Positions 25,789 through 33,487 of a stretch of DNA of 33,517 bases are shown here, piece after piece (the first letter of the stretch is position 1; each line of letters opens with the position of its first letter). The stretch is from the NCBI RefSeq assembly GCF_001552715.1, contig NZ_BCRS01000057.1:1-33517 (forward strand). Direction: 5' to 3'. Made by a program: the position numbers and the translations under genes. The notes beneath the pieces were generated by a model. The model had not been told where the DNA came from and searched no databases. It worked only from the letters and a program-made list of their open reading frames with translations. The stretch comes from Mycolicibacterium vaccae NBRC 14118 = CIP 105934. GTDB lineage: Bacteria > Actinomycetota > Actinomycetes > Mycobacteriales > Mycobacteriaceae.

Positions 25789-26610
25789 GTGACTACCACC
25801 TGGCTCGACGAGGTCTTCAACGTCACCAAGCCCGTCATCGCCATGCTCCACCTGTCCGCGCTGCCCGGTGACCCCGGCTACGACTCCGCTGCCGGCATCG
25901 CCGCCGTCGTCGACCGCGCCCGCACCGAACTGCACGCGCTGCAGGACGGCGGGGTGGACGCCGTCATGATCAGCAACGAGTTCAGCCTGCCGTACCTGAC
26001 CAAGACCGAACCGATCACCGCGATCACCATGGCCCGGATCATCGGCGAACTGCTGCCCGACATCTCGGTGCCCTACGGGGTGAACGTGCTGTGGGACGGC
26101 CGGGCGTCGATCGACCTGGCGGTGGCCACCGGCGCCAAGTTCGTCCGCGAGATCTTCACGGGGGTGTACGCCAGCGACTTCGGGCTGTGGGACACCAACG
26201 TCGGCGAGGTCGCCCGGCACCGCGCGCGGGTGGGCGGGTCGCACGTGAAGCTGCTTTTCAACATCGTCCCGGAGTCGGCGCAGTACCTGGCCCACCGCGA
26301 CCTGGCCTCGATCACCCGGACCACGGTCTTCGCGACGCGGCCGGACGCGATCTGTGTATCGGGCGCCACCGCGGGTGCCCCCACCGACGCCGAGGCGCTG
26401 CGGGTCGTGAAGTCCGCCGCGGGCGAGGTGCCGGTGTTCGTCAACACCGGTGTGCGCGCCGAGAACGTCGGGGCGCAACTCAGCGTCGCCGACGGCGCGG
26501 TGGTCGGCACCTACTTCAAGAAGGACGGCCTGTTCGCCAACGCCGTCGACAAGTCACGGGTCGAGGAACTCATGACGGCAGCCCGGGAGTTCCGCGCTCA
26601 GCTGGGGTGA
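25789..26610 (+). CDS. BtpA/SgcQ-family TIM-barrel protein
   Basis: A 273-residue protein of the BtpA family (PF03437), named for a cyanobacterial photosystem I factor but also found in bacterial sugar operons such as E. coli sgc. Family features in order are VIAMLHLSALPGDPGY (16-31), a GGVDAVMISNEF strand (54-65), VPYGVNVLWDGRAS, AKFVREIFTG, and CVSGATAGAPTD. The C-terminus shows FVNTGVRAENV and GAVVGTYFKKDG, typical of a phosphate-binding TIM-barrel end. The biochemical activity is not established. GTG at 25789 has AGAGAAAGG 8 bases upstream. It closes the operon and overlaps the convergent HxlR gene by 13 bases. An aldolase, isomerase or lyase role is inferred from context only. Confidence 0.87.
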   Translation: MTTTWLDEVFNVTKPVIAMLHLSALPGDPGYDSAAGIAAVVDRARTELHALQDGGVDAVMISNEFSLPYLTKTEPITAITMARIIGELLPDISVPYGVNVLWDGRASIDLAVATGAKFVREIFTGVYASDFGLWDTNVGEVARHRARVGGSHVKLLFNIVPESAQYLAHRDLASITRTTVFATRPDAICVSGATAGAPTDAEALRVVKSAAGEVPVFVNTGVRAENVGAQLSVADGAVVGTYFKKDGLFANAVDKSRVEELMTAAREFRAQLG

Positions 26611-27086
26611 TCACGTGTCCGCCCGGCGAGCTGGATCCCCAGCTCGTCGGGTGGTACGGGATGCCCTGCGGCACAGACGATCTCGACGCCGGCCTGCGCT
26701 CCGCACCCCAGGTGGGTGAGCCGCAGTGCCGCGTCGTCGTCGAGATGTTTGCGCCCCCACTCGAACATCGCCCACACCACCGGCATCAACTCGGTGCCCG
26801 CCTCGGTCAGCACGTACTCGTCGCGGGCCCGCTGGCCGGGTTCGCGATAGGGGCGTTTGGTCAGCAGCCCCGCCTCGACCAGTTCGGACAGCCGCGCCGA
26901 CGCGGCGGCCTTGGTGATGCCCACCCGTTTGGCGAAGTCGTCGAACCTGGTGGTGCCGTAGTAGGCCTCGCGCATGATCAGCATCGCGGACTTGGTGCCC
27001 ACGAGCGCCATCGTCTTCTCGATCGGACACCGGCCCACCGCCGACCACGCACTGCGGTCGGCCAGCGGTCCCTGCAGGACTGTCAT
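26598..27086 (-). CDS. HxlR-family transcriptional regulator
   Basis: A 162-residue winged-helix protein with the HxlR signature. It shows CPIEKTMALVGTKSAMLIMREA, FDDFAKRVGITKAAASARLSELVEAGLL (key helix ITKAAASARLSEL) and the wing RPYREPGQRARDEYVLTEAG. A C-terminal extension of about 50 residues carries LGCGAQAGVEIVCAAGH, with two cysteines that could sense redox or metal. ATG at 27086 is chosen because GGAG lies 8 bases upstream. It is divergent from the thiolase gene, with an inverted repeat and a minus-strand TATAGT between them, so it probably controls both. Its 3' end overlaps the BtpA-family gene. Confidence 0.9.
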   Translation of the reverse strand: MTVLQGPLADRSAWSAVGRCPIEKTMALVGTKSAMLIMREAYYGTTRFDDFAKRVGITKAAASARLSELVEAGLLTKRPYREPGQRARDEYVLTEAGTELMPVVWAMFEWGRKHLDDDAALRLTHLGCGAQAGVEIVCAAGHPVPPDELGIQLAGRTRDHPS

Positions 27087-27115
27087 GCACATCACTCCAC
27101 AGCTGGGTTGTTATC

Positions 27116-27142
27116 ACTATACCTAGGTGTTACATCTAGGTA
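27116..27142. promoter_or_regulatory. Putative HxlR operator and promoter between HxlR and thiolase genes
   Basis: TACCTAG (27120-27126) and CTAGGTA (27136-27142) form a perfect 7-bp inverted repeat with a 9-base spacer. ACCTAGGT (27121-27128) is itself a palindrome, and CTAGGT recurs 13 bases apart. TATAGT on the minus strand (27121-27116) is a good -10 for the HxlR gene and touches the repeat, the layout expected for autorepression. Confidence 0.6.
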
Positions 27143-27181
27143 CACCGAATCATACTCAGCTACGCGTTCCAGGAGGATGCC

Positions 27182-28381
27182 ATGGCCGACTATTCCGATC
27201 GCGACGCCGTCATCGTCGGCGCCGTCCGCACTCCGGTCGGCAAGGGCAAGCCCACCGGCGCACTGCACGACGTGCTGCCCGCAGATCTGCTCGCACACAG
27301 CCTGCGCGAACTGGTGACGCGCACCGGGGTGAACCCCGCCGAGGTCGACGACGTCATCGCGGGCGCCGTCACCCAGGTCGGTGACCAGGCGGTCAACATC
27401 GCGCGCAACGCGCTGCTCGGGGCCGGCTTCCCCGAGACCGTGCCCGGCACCACCGTCGACCGCCAGTGCGGCAGCAGCCAGCAGGCGATCAGCTTCGCCG
27501 CGCAGGGCGTGCTGGCCGGCGCGTACGACGTGGTGATCGCGGCCGGCGTGGAGTCGATGAGCCGGGTGCCGATGGGCTCCTCGGTGCTGCCCGGCAGCAA
27601 CCCGTTCGGCCTCGACATGGCCGCCCGCTACCCCGAAGGCCTTGTCGCCCAGGGAATCAGCGCAGAACTGATCGCCGCCAAGTGGCACCTGTCACGGACC
27701 CAGCTCGACGAGTTCTCCGCGTGGAGCCACCAGAAGGCCGCCCGGGCCGCCAAGGACGGGCTGTTCGACAACGAGCTGGCGCCCGTTGCCGGCCTGACCG
27801 CCGACGAGATCGTCCGCCCCGACACCACCGTCCAGACGCTGGCGGGGCTGCGGCCCGCGTTCTACGACGAGGCCCTCGGCGCGCGGTTCCCGCAGATCGG
27901 CTGGCACATCACCCCCGGCAACTCGTCACCGCTCTCCGACGGAAGCGCCGCGGTGCTGATCACCAGCGGCGCGGCGGCGCGCCGGCTGGGGCTGCGACCG
28001 CTGGCGCGGATCCACACCACCGTCGCGGTCGGCTCCGACCCGCTGTACATGCTCACCGGTGTCATCCCGGCCACCGAGAAAGCGCTGTCGAGGTCCGGCT
28101 TGACGCTGTCGGACATCGACCTGTTCGAGGTCAACGAGGCATTCGCGCCGGTCGTGCTGTCCTGGGCCGCGGAGGTGGGTGGCGGCGCCGCCGCCGACCT
28201 GCTGTCGCGCACGAACGTCAACGGCGGCGCGATCGCGATCGGTCATCCGCTCGGCGCCAGCGGGGCACGGATCATGACCACGCTCGTCAATGCGTTGGAG
28301 CAGCGCGACGGACGCTACGCGCTGCAGACGATGTGTGAAGGCGGCGGCATGGCCAACGCCACGATCATCGAGCGGCTCTGA
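27182..28381 (+). CDS. Acetyl-CoA C-acyltransferase (thiolase)
   Basis: A 399-residue thiolase that cleaves 3-ketoacyl-CoA with CoA, or condenses acyl-CoAs. The nucleophile is C96 in VDRQCGSSQQA. The remaining motifs are VESMSRVPMG, NEAFAPV, the active-site His in GHPLGASGAR, and the second catalytic Cys in CEGGGMANATI near the C-terminus. This is the FadA-like degradative type, common in mycobacterial fatty acid and sterol catabolism, but the substrate chain cannot be read. The ATG has AGGAGG 5 bases upstream. Control by the divergent HxlR regulator is likely. The 3' end overlaps the convergent GGDEF gene by 17 bases. Confidence 0.94.
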   Translation: MADYSDRDAVIVGAVRTPVGKGKPTGALHDVLPADLLAHSLRELVTRTGVNPAEVDDVIAGAVTQVGDQAVNIARNALLGAGFPETVPGTTVDRQCGSSQQAISFAAQGVLAGAYDVVIAAGVESMSRVPMGSSVLPGSNPFGLDMAARYPEGLVAQGISAELIAAKWHLSRTQLDEFSAWSHQKAARAAKDGLFDNELAPVAGLTADEIVRPDTTVQTLAGLRPAFYDEALGARFPQIGWHITPGNSSPLSDGSAAVLITSGAAARRLGLRPLARIHTTVAVGSDPLYMLTGVIPATEKALSRSGLTLSDIDLFEVNEAFAPVVLSWAAEVGGGAAADLLSRTNVNGGAIAIGHPLGASGARIMTTLVNALEQRDGRYALQTMCEGGGMANATIIERL

Positions 28382-29699
28382 CCCTCGACCCCGACTGACC
28401 GCTCGGCACCGGGCCCGTCGCGACCACCTGATTGCGGCCGTTGCGCTTGGCCCGGTAGAGCGCGTCGTCGGCCCGCTTGATCATGTGCTCCGGGTCCGGA
28501 TGGCCGTCGTGCACGGCCACCCCGCTCGACACCGTCACCGAGATCGTCGTCTCGCCGACGACGAACGCCTCCTCGGCGATAACCGTCCGGATCCGTTCTG
28601 CGGTACTGACACTCGTCTGCGGATCGGACTCCACGAGCAGGACCAGGAATTCCTCTCCGCCGTACCGGAACAGGAAATCGGTCGACCGGATGCACTCGGA
28701 TATCAGTTCGGCGACCCGGCGCAACACCACGTCTCCGGCATGATGGCCGTAGGTGTCGTTGATCTTCTTGAAGTGGTCGACGTCGATGAACAACGCCGCC
28801 AAGCCGAGTCCGTGCTGGGACGCGAACTTCGTCTCCCTGCTCAGGATCGACGGCAGGAAACGCCGGTTCAGCGTGCGGGTCAACGCATCTCGGCCGTTCT
28901 CCATCTCCGAGACGTCCTGGAACATGTCACTGAGCAGCGTGGCGATCTCGTCGACCGCCAGGCGGAGCTCCCGCACCGCATCCGGCCCGCCCGCCGCCAG
29001 CGACGGCAGCACCTGCCCGTCCACCCGTGCGATGGCCACGGTGATCGCCTGCAGCTGAGACGTATTGCCGAACATCACCACGGCACGATGGCGCACCCAC
29101 ACCCCGAACGGCGCCTGCGCCAGGGGTGAGAGTTCCGTGCCCGCGCTGTCCTGCAGGAATCCGAAGAGCGTCTCCTGCGCCCAGTGCATCAACCCGGCCC
29201 GCTGACTCTCCCGCTCCAGGTTCATGTCCTGGTCCATGGAGAACAGCCGGTACGCCTCCTCCGCGCGCACCCGGCCCTCGACCCGGTGCACGTAGGACTC
29301 CCCCATCAGGGCGATCGCACGATTGATGCGCTCGTAAACCAGACTCAACGAGTCATACCGGCTCTGCCAGGACCGGTCCGAGGCACGGATCAGTTCCGCG
29401 ATCCGGGACTGCAGCCGGGACGCCGCAAGGTTGACCAGAGGGGCGGAGATCCCGATCCGCGCGTGGATCTCGCCGATCTTGTGCTGGCGCGCCTCGAACG
29501 CGGCCTCGTCGGCAAACGCGTTCTCGGAGAACAGCTCACACAACCAACTGGTCAGCGACGGCTTCAGGCGTTCCTCGACGACCTCGTGGTCCAGATACAC
29601 CCGGGCGCGGTCGTGCTGCATGAGCACGTCATAGAAGTCGACCGCCAGAGCAGGCGCGTTCTCGCAGAGCAGCCTCAGGTGAGCGTCGTCCAGCGTCAC
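28365..29699 (-). CDS. Globin-coupled diguanylate cyclase (DosC-like)
   Basis: A 444-residue protein. Residues 1-150 form a globin-coupled-sensor domain; the conserved HKIGEIHARIGISAPLV puts the likely haem-binding proximal His at 79. A helical middle region (about 150-265) links to a GGDEF domain beginning DALTRTLNRRF at 271. The domain has the metal/nucleotide motif DVDHFKKINDTYGHHAGD, active site GGEEF at 347-351 and an intact inhibitory I-site RSTD (338-341), exactly five residues upstream. It should make c-di-GMP from GTP in response to O2, NO or CO and be product-inhibited. There is no EAL domain or membrane segment. The ATG overlaps the Ddn-like gene stop by ATGA, downstream of aspS. 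Confidence 0.93.
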   Translation of the reverse strand: MTLDDAHLRLLCENAPALAVDFYDVLMQHDRARVYLDHEVVEERLKPSLTSWLCELFSENAFADEAAFEARQHKIGEIHARIGISAPLVNLAASRLQSRIAELIRASDRSWQSRYDSLSLVYERINRAIALMGESYVHRVEGRVRAEEAYRLFSMDQDMNLERESQRAGLMHWAQETLFGFLQDSAGTELSPLAQAPFGVWVRHRAVVMFGNTSQLQAITVAIARVDGQVLPSLAAGGPDAVRELRLAVDEIATLLSDMFQDVSEMENGRDALTRTLNRRFLPSILSRETKFASQHGLGLAALFIDVDHFKKINDTYGHHAGDVVLRRVAELISECIRSTDFLFRYGGEEFLVLLVESDPQTSVSTAERIRTVIAEEAFVVGETTISVTVSSGVAVHDGHPDPEHMIKRADDALYRAKRNGRNQVVATGPVPSGQSGSRVRAAR

Positions 29700-30124
29700 G
29701 CCCGTGTGAGCTCGAACACCGGTATGACGCGGTCGGTCTTGGCCTGGTACTCGGCCAGCCTCGGTGCGCTCTCGACGATCCTGGGATACAGCGCCTCGCG
29801 TTCGGCCTCGGGCAGTTCCCGGACGTCGACGTCGTAGGCGTCGGTACCGATCTCGATGTAGGCCTTCGGGTTCGCCCGCACGTTGTGCACCCAGGCCGGA
29901 TGCTTGGGCGCACCGGCATAGGCACCGATGATCAGCATCCTGTCGTCGAGGACCAGGTACGCCAGCGGCGAGAGCCGCGACATGCCCGACTTCGCGCCGG
30001 TGGTGTGCAACAGAAGGAGTGCGGAGTCCTCGAACGGGCCGCCGACCCTGCCGCCGTTGGCGCGGAACTCGTCGACGATCCTGCGGTTGAACTCGCCGAG
30101 TCCGGCGTCGTCCGCTTCTGTCAT
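29696..30124 (-). CDS. F420H2-dependent reductase, Ddn/DUF385 family
   Basis: A 142-residue deazaflavin-dependent oxidoreductase of the Ddn type: split beta-barrel proteins that use reduced F420 to reduce quinones or nitro compounds, often near the membrane. The signature runs [12 protein letters not shown] (around 36-47), a [19 protein letters not shown] strand with [12 protein letters not shown], and a C-terminal region ending [10 protein letters not shown]. It overlaps aspS upstream and the diguanylate cyclase gene downstream by 4 bases each, so all three are coupled. The substrate is unknown. F420 dependence is consistent with a mycobacterial host. Confidence 0.92.
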   Translation of the reverse strand: MTEADDAGLGEFNRRIVDEFRANGGRVGGPFEDSALLLLHTTGAKSGMSRLSPLAYLVLDDRMLIIGAYAGAPKHPAWVHNVRANPKAYIEIGTDAYDVDVRELPEAEREALYPRIVESAPRLAEYQAKTDRVIPVFELTRA

Positions 30125-31896
30125 GCCTTGTCCAGCTTCTCGGGCTTGGCGTCGATCCCGGATTCCTTACGCTGCTGCGCGGTGATCGGCGCGGGCGCGT
30201 CCGTCAACGGGTCGACGCCGCCGCCGGACTTCGGGAACGCGATCACTTCCCGGATCGAGTCCACCCCTGCCAGCAGCGCGGTGATCCGGTCCCAGCCGAA
30301 CGCGATGCCGCCGTGCGGCGGGGCCCCGAATGTGAAGGCGTCCAACAGGAACCCGAACTTGTCCCGCGCCTCGTCGTGGTCGATTCCCATCATCGCGAAC
30401 ACCCGCTCCTGGACGTCGCTGCGATGGATACGGATCGAACCGCCGCCGATCTCGTTGCCGTTGCACACGATGTCGTACGCGTCGGACAGCGCACCGGCCG
30501 GATCGGTGTCGAAGGTCCCCTCGGACTCGGGCTTGGGCGCGGTGAACGCATGGTGCATCGCGGTCCAGGCACCGGAGCCCACCGCCACGTCGCCCGACGC
30601 CGTGGCCTCGTCGGCGGACTCGAACATCGGCCAGTCCACCACCCAGGTGAAGGCCCACGCGTTCGGGTCGATCAGGTCCAGACGCTTGGCGACCTCGATG
30701 CGGGTGGCGCCCAGCAGCGCCCGCGCGGCCTTGGCCGTGCCCGCGGCGAAGAACACACAGTCCCCCGGCTGGGCGCCGACGTGCGCGGCCAGACCGTCGC
30801 GTTCGGCGTCGGTCAGGTTCTTGGCCACCGGGCCGCCCAGCGTGCCGTCCTCGGCCACCAGCACGTAGGCCAGGCCCTTGTGGCCGCGCTGCTTGGCGAA
30901 CTCCTGCCAGCCGTCGAGGGTGCGCCGCGGCTGTGAGGCGCCGCCCGACATGACGACCGCGCCGACGTAGGGCGCCTGGAACACCCGGAACGGGGTGTCC
31001 TTGAAGTAGTCGGTGCATTCGACGAGTTCCAGGTCGAAACGCAGGTCGGGCTTGTCGGAACCGAACCGGCGCATCGCCTCGGCATAACTGATCCGCGGCA
31101 ACGGCAGCGGCAGGTCGTAGCCGATCGTGGCCCAGACGGCCCGCAGCACCTGTTCGGACACCGCGATCACGTCGTCGGCGTCGACGAAGCTCATCTCCAT
31201 GTCGAGCTGGGTGAACTCCGGCTGGCGGTCGGCGCGGAAATCCTCGTCGCGGTAGCAGCGGGCGATCTGGTAGTACCGCTCCATGCCTGCCACCATCAGC
31301 AGCTGCTTGAACAGCTGCGGGCTCTGCGGAAGCGCGTAGAACGAGCCGGGCTGCAGCCGCGCGGGCACCAGGAAGTCGCGGGCGCCCTCCGGGGTGGAGC
31401 GGGTCAGCGTCGGCGTCTCGATCTCGACGAAGTCGTTCTCGGCGAGCACCGCGCGGGCGGCCGCATTCACTTTGGAGCGCAACCTGATTGCGTTGCCCGG
31501 ACCCTCACGGCGCAGATCGAGGTAGCGGTATTTCAGCCGTGCCTCCTCGCCCGCGGTCTCGTCGAGCTGGAACGGCAGCGGCGCGCTCTCCCCCAGCACC
31601 GTCAACGACGTCGCGTTGACCTCGACCTCGCCGGTGGCGATCTCCGGGTTGGCGTTGCCCTCCGGGCGGATCTCGACGACGCCGGTGACGGCGATGCAGA
31701 ACTCCGACCGCAGGCGGTGGGCCTGGGCGAGTACCTCCCCCTCGCGGAACACGACCTGCGCCACCCCCGAGGCGTCGCGCAGGTCGATGAAGATGACGCC
31801 GCCGTGGTCGCGACGGCGCGCCACCCAGCCGGCCAGCGTCACCGTCTGACCGGCGTCGGCGGGGCGCAATGAACCGGCGGTGCGGGTGCGCAGCAC
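30121..31896 (-). CDS. aspS: Aspartyl-tRNA synthetase
   Basis: A class II synthetase of 591 residues, charging tRNA-Asp; mycobacterial enzymes are known to be non-discriminating and also charge tRNA-Asn for later GatCAB amidation. The N-terminal OB fold ([19 protein letters not shown]) is followed by the catalytic core with motif 2 ([21 protein letters not shown]), trimmed here to [15 protein letters not shown], an inserted GAD domain at about 280-410, and motif 3 [17 protein letters not shown] at 31896 is selected because AGGAG lies 6 bases upstream and M. tuberculosis AspS begins FVLR; an ATG at 31926 is the alternative. A minus-strand TAGACT at 31938-31933 may be its -10. Confidence 0.96.
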   Translation of the reverse strand: MLRTRTAGSLRPADAGQTVTLAGWVARRRDHGGVIFIDLRDASGVAQVVFREGEVLAQAHRLRSEFCIAVTGVVEIRPEGNANPEIATGEVEVNATSLTVLGESAPLPFQLDETAGEEARLKYRYLDLRREGPGNAIRLRSKVNAAARAVLAENDFVEIETPTLTRSTPEGARDFLVPARLQPGSFYALPQSPQLFKQLLMVAGMERYYQIARCYRDEDFRADRQPEFTQLDMEMSFVDADDVIAVSEQVLRAVWATIGYDLPLPLPRISYAEAMRRFGSDKPDLRFDLELVECTDYFKDTPFRVFQAPYVGAVVMSGGASQPRRTLDGWQEFAKQRGHKGLAYVLVAEDGTLGGPVAKNLTDAERDGLAAHVGAQPGDCVFFAAGTAKAARALLGATRIEVAKRLDLIDPNAWAFTWVVDWPMFESADEATASGDVAVGSGAWTAMHHAFTAPKPESEGTFDTDPAGALSDAYDIVCNGNEIGGGSIRIHRSDVQERVFAMMGIDHDEARDKFGFLLDAFTFGAPPHGGIAFGWDRITALLAGVDSIREVIAFPKSGGGVDPLTDAPAPITAQQRKESGIDAKPEKLDKA

Positions 31897-31953
31897 GAAG
31901 TACTCCTGTTCGCGGGGGATAGTCAACGGGACAGTCTAGTGGCCGGTGCTGGG

Positions 31954-31969
31954 TAGTTTGGCGAGCATG
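31954..31969 (+). promoter_or_regulatory. Leaderless-type promoter of the ketopantoate-reductase-like gene
   Basis: TAGTTT (31954-31959) fits the mycobacterial -10 pattern TANNNT. It is followed after 7 bases by ATG at 31967, with no Shine-Dalgarno between. That spacing places transcription start on the start codon. Confidence 0.4.
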
Positions 31970-32866
31970 GTTACGCGAATCGCTCTCGTGGGTCCGGGAG
32001 CCATCGGCGCCACGGTCGCGGCGCTTCTGCACGCCGCGGGTCACCAGGTGATCGTCTGCGGCCGCAGCGCCCGGGAGTCGATCGAGGTGCGCATCGATCC
32101 CGAGACCGGAATCAGCGGTCCGCTGGTGGCCCCGGGCCCCGTGGTGACCGATCCCGAGTCCGTCGCCGAGCCGGTCGACGTGGTGCTGTGGGGCGTCAAG
32201 GACACCCAGAACGCGGGCGCCTCGGCGTTCCTGCAGCGCCTCTGTGGCGACGACACCATCGTGTGCACGCTGCAGAACGGGGTCGAACAGGTCGAGCGGG
32301 TGGGCCGCTATCGCCCCGGCACGACCGTGGTGCCGTCGGTGGTGTGGATCTCCGCCGAACGCCAGCCCGAGGGCTGGGTGCGGCTGCGCACCGCGGCCCG
32401 GCTGGTCCTGCCCGACGACGACGCGGGACGCCGCCTGGCCGGCCAGTTGCGGGTGCCCGGGCTGACCGTCGAGAACGACCCGGACTACGTCAGCGCGGCC
32501 TGGCACAAGCTGCTGTTCAACGCGGTGGCCGGGCTGATGGTGCTGACCGGGCGGCGGTCGGGGATGTTCCGGCGCGACGACATCGCCGAGTTGACGCACC
32601 GCTACGGCGCCGAGTGCCTGGCCGTCGCCCGGGCCGAGGGGGCGGTGCTCGACGACGACGTGCCCGAGCAGTTGGGCAGGATGTTCGCGTCGCTCCCGGA
32701 GGACCTGACGACGTCGATCCTGACCGATCGGGAGGCGCGGGTACCGCTGGAATGGGACATCCGCAACGGGGTGATCCTGCGGAAGGCACGGGCGCACGGG
32801 CTGCCCGCACCGATCAGTGAGGTGCTGGTGCCGTTGTTGGCGGCCGCGAGTGACGGACCGGGCTGA
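31967..32866 (+). CDS. Ketopantoate reductase family protein (PanE/ApbA-like)
   Basis: A 299-residue NADP-dependent oxidoreductase of the ketopantoate reductase fold. The nucleotide loop is GPGAIG at 9-14, VKDTQN at 77-82 and LQNGVEQVE with N104 match PanE, and the catalytic Lys is K181 in WHKLLFNAVAG with N185. The Asn normally four residues further on (E. coli N184) is Gly189 here, so the substrate may not be ketopantoate. A C-terminal Glu region, PLEWDIRNG, is present. ATG at 31967 is preferred; the frame is open from 31946. It diverges from aspS. The M. tuberculosis counterpart is, from memory, Rv2573. Confidence 0.87.
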   Translation: MVTRIALVGPGAIGATVAALLHAAGHQVIVCGRSARESIEVRIDPETGISGPLVAPGPVVTDPESVAEPVDVVLWGVKDTQNAGASAFLQRLCGDDTIVCTLQNGVEQVERVGRYRPGTTVVPSVVWISAERQPEGWVRLRTAARLVLPDDDAGRRLAGQLRVPGLTVENDPDYVSAAWHKLLFNAVAGLMVLTGRRSGMFRRDDIAELTHRYGAECLAVARAEGAVLDDDVPEQLGRMFASLPEDLTTSILTDREARVPLEWDIRNGVILRKARAHGLPAPISEVLVPLLAAASDGPG

Positions 32867-32870
32867 AAGC

Positions 32871-32899
32871 CTGGCAGACCAATCACCGTGGCCTACTGT
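32871..32899 (+). promoter_or_regulatory. Promoter of the terminal SRPBCC gene (leaderless)
   Basis: CTGGCA (32871-32876) and TACTGT (32894-32899) are 17 bases apart. The ATG at 32908 lies 8 bases beyond the -10, and no ribosome site precedes it. This suggests a leaderless transcript starting at MHPCERVG rather than at the ATG at 32902. Confidence 0.45.
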
Positions 32900-32901
32900 G
32901 T

Positions 32902-33405
32902 ATGGTCATGCATCCTTGCGAACGCGTGGGCCTGGACTTCGTCGACACCGCCCCATACCGCTTCGTCAGCACCGTCGACCTGGCCATCACGCCGGAGCAG
33001 CTGTTCGAGGTCCTCGCCGACGAGACCTCCTGGCCGCACTGGGCAAGCGTCATCACCAAGGTGACGTGGACCAGCCCGGAGCCACGCGGGGTCGGGACCA
33101 CCCGCACCGTGGACATGCGCGGCGGGATCACCGGCGCCGAGGAGTTCCTGACGTGGGAACCGTTCACCCGCATGGCTTTCCGGTTCAACGAGGCCACCAC
33201 ATCGAGCATCTCGGCCTTCGCCGAGGACTACCGAGTCGTCCCCACGGCCGACGGCTGCCACCTCACCTGGATCATGGCCATCAAGCCCAACGGCCTGGCA
33301 GGACGCTTCGGTCTGGCTGCCGGAAAACCCGTGATGGGCTGGATGTTTCAGCGTTTTCTGCACAATCTGCGCAGCTACACCGACCGCCGGTTCGCGCCCC
33401 GCTGA
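32902..33405 (+). CDS. SRPBCC family protein (polyketide cyclase/dehydrase-like)
   Basis: A 167-residue single SRPBCC barrel. FVSTVDLAITPEQLFEVLADETSWPHWA opens the fold (key: P..LF..LAD...WP.W), the middle carries GVGTTRTVDMRGGITGAEEFL, and the C-terminal helix is GWMFQRFLHNLRSYTDRRF. The ligand is unknown. Two ATGs, at 32902 and 32908, are possible; promoter spacing favours 32908. It is on the same strand as, and 35 bases after, the PanE-like gene. It resembles M. tuberculosis Rv2574 as I recall it. The terminal inverted repeat lies 24 bases after the stop. Confidence 0.85.
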   Translation: MVMHPCERVGLDFVDTAPYRFVSTVDLAITPEQLFEVLADETSWPHWASVITKVTWTSPEPRGVGTTRTVDMRGGITGAEEFLTWEPFTRMAFRFNEATTSSISAFAEDYRVVPTADGCHLTWIMAIKPNGLAGRFGLAAGKPVMGWMFQRFLHNLRSYTDRRFAPR

Positions 33406-33428
33406 CCGTCCCTCGCGCGCCTCTCTCG

Positions 33429-33487
33429 CCGAGATTGCACTCACGTCGCCCGAATGCGGGAAAACACCTCCGTGGGTGCAATCTCGG
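33429..33487. repeat. 17-bp imperfect inverted repeat with nested hairpin
   Basis: CCGAGATTGCACTCACG (33429-33445) faces CGTGGGTGCAATCTCGG (33471-33487): 16 of 17 positions pair and the other is a G-U wobble. The 25-base loop contains a smaller CCCG/CGGG stem. It lies just past the SRPBCC gene stop. It could be an intergenic palindromic repeat of the REP type or a transcription terminator; no U tract follows. Confidence 0.6.

Noticed and set aside
18453..26610. Identity with the D-threitol/erythritol operons known from M. smegmatis
   Set aside because: Gene content as I recall it differs (those carry dedicated isomerases and no BtpA-family gene), so the substrate is left open.
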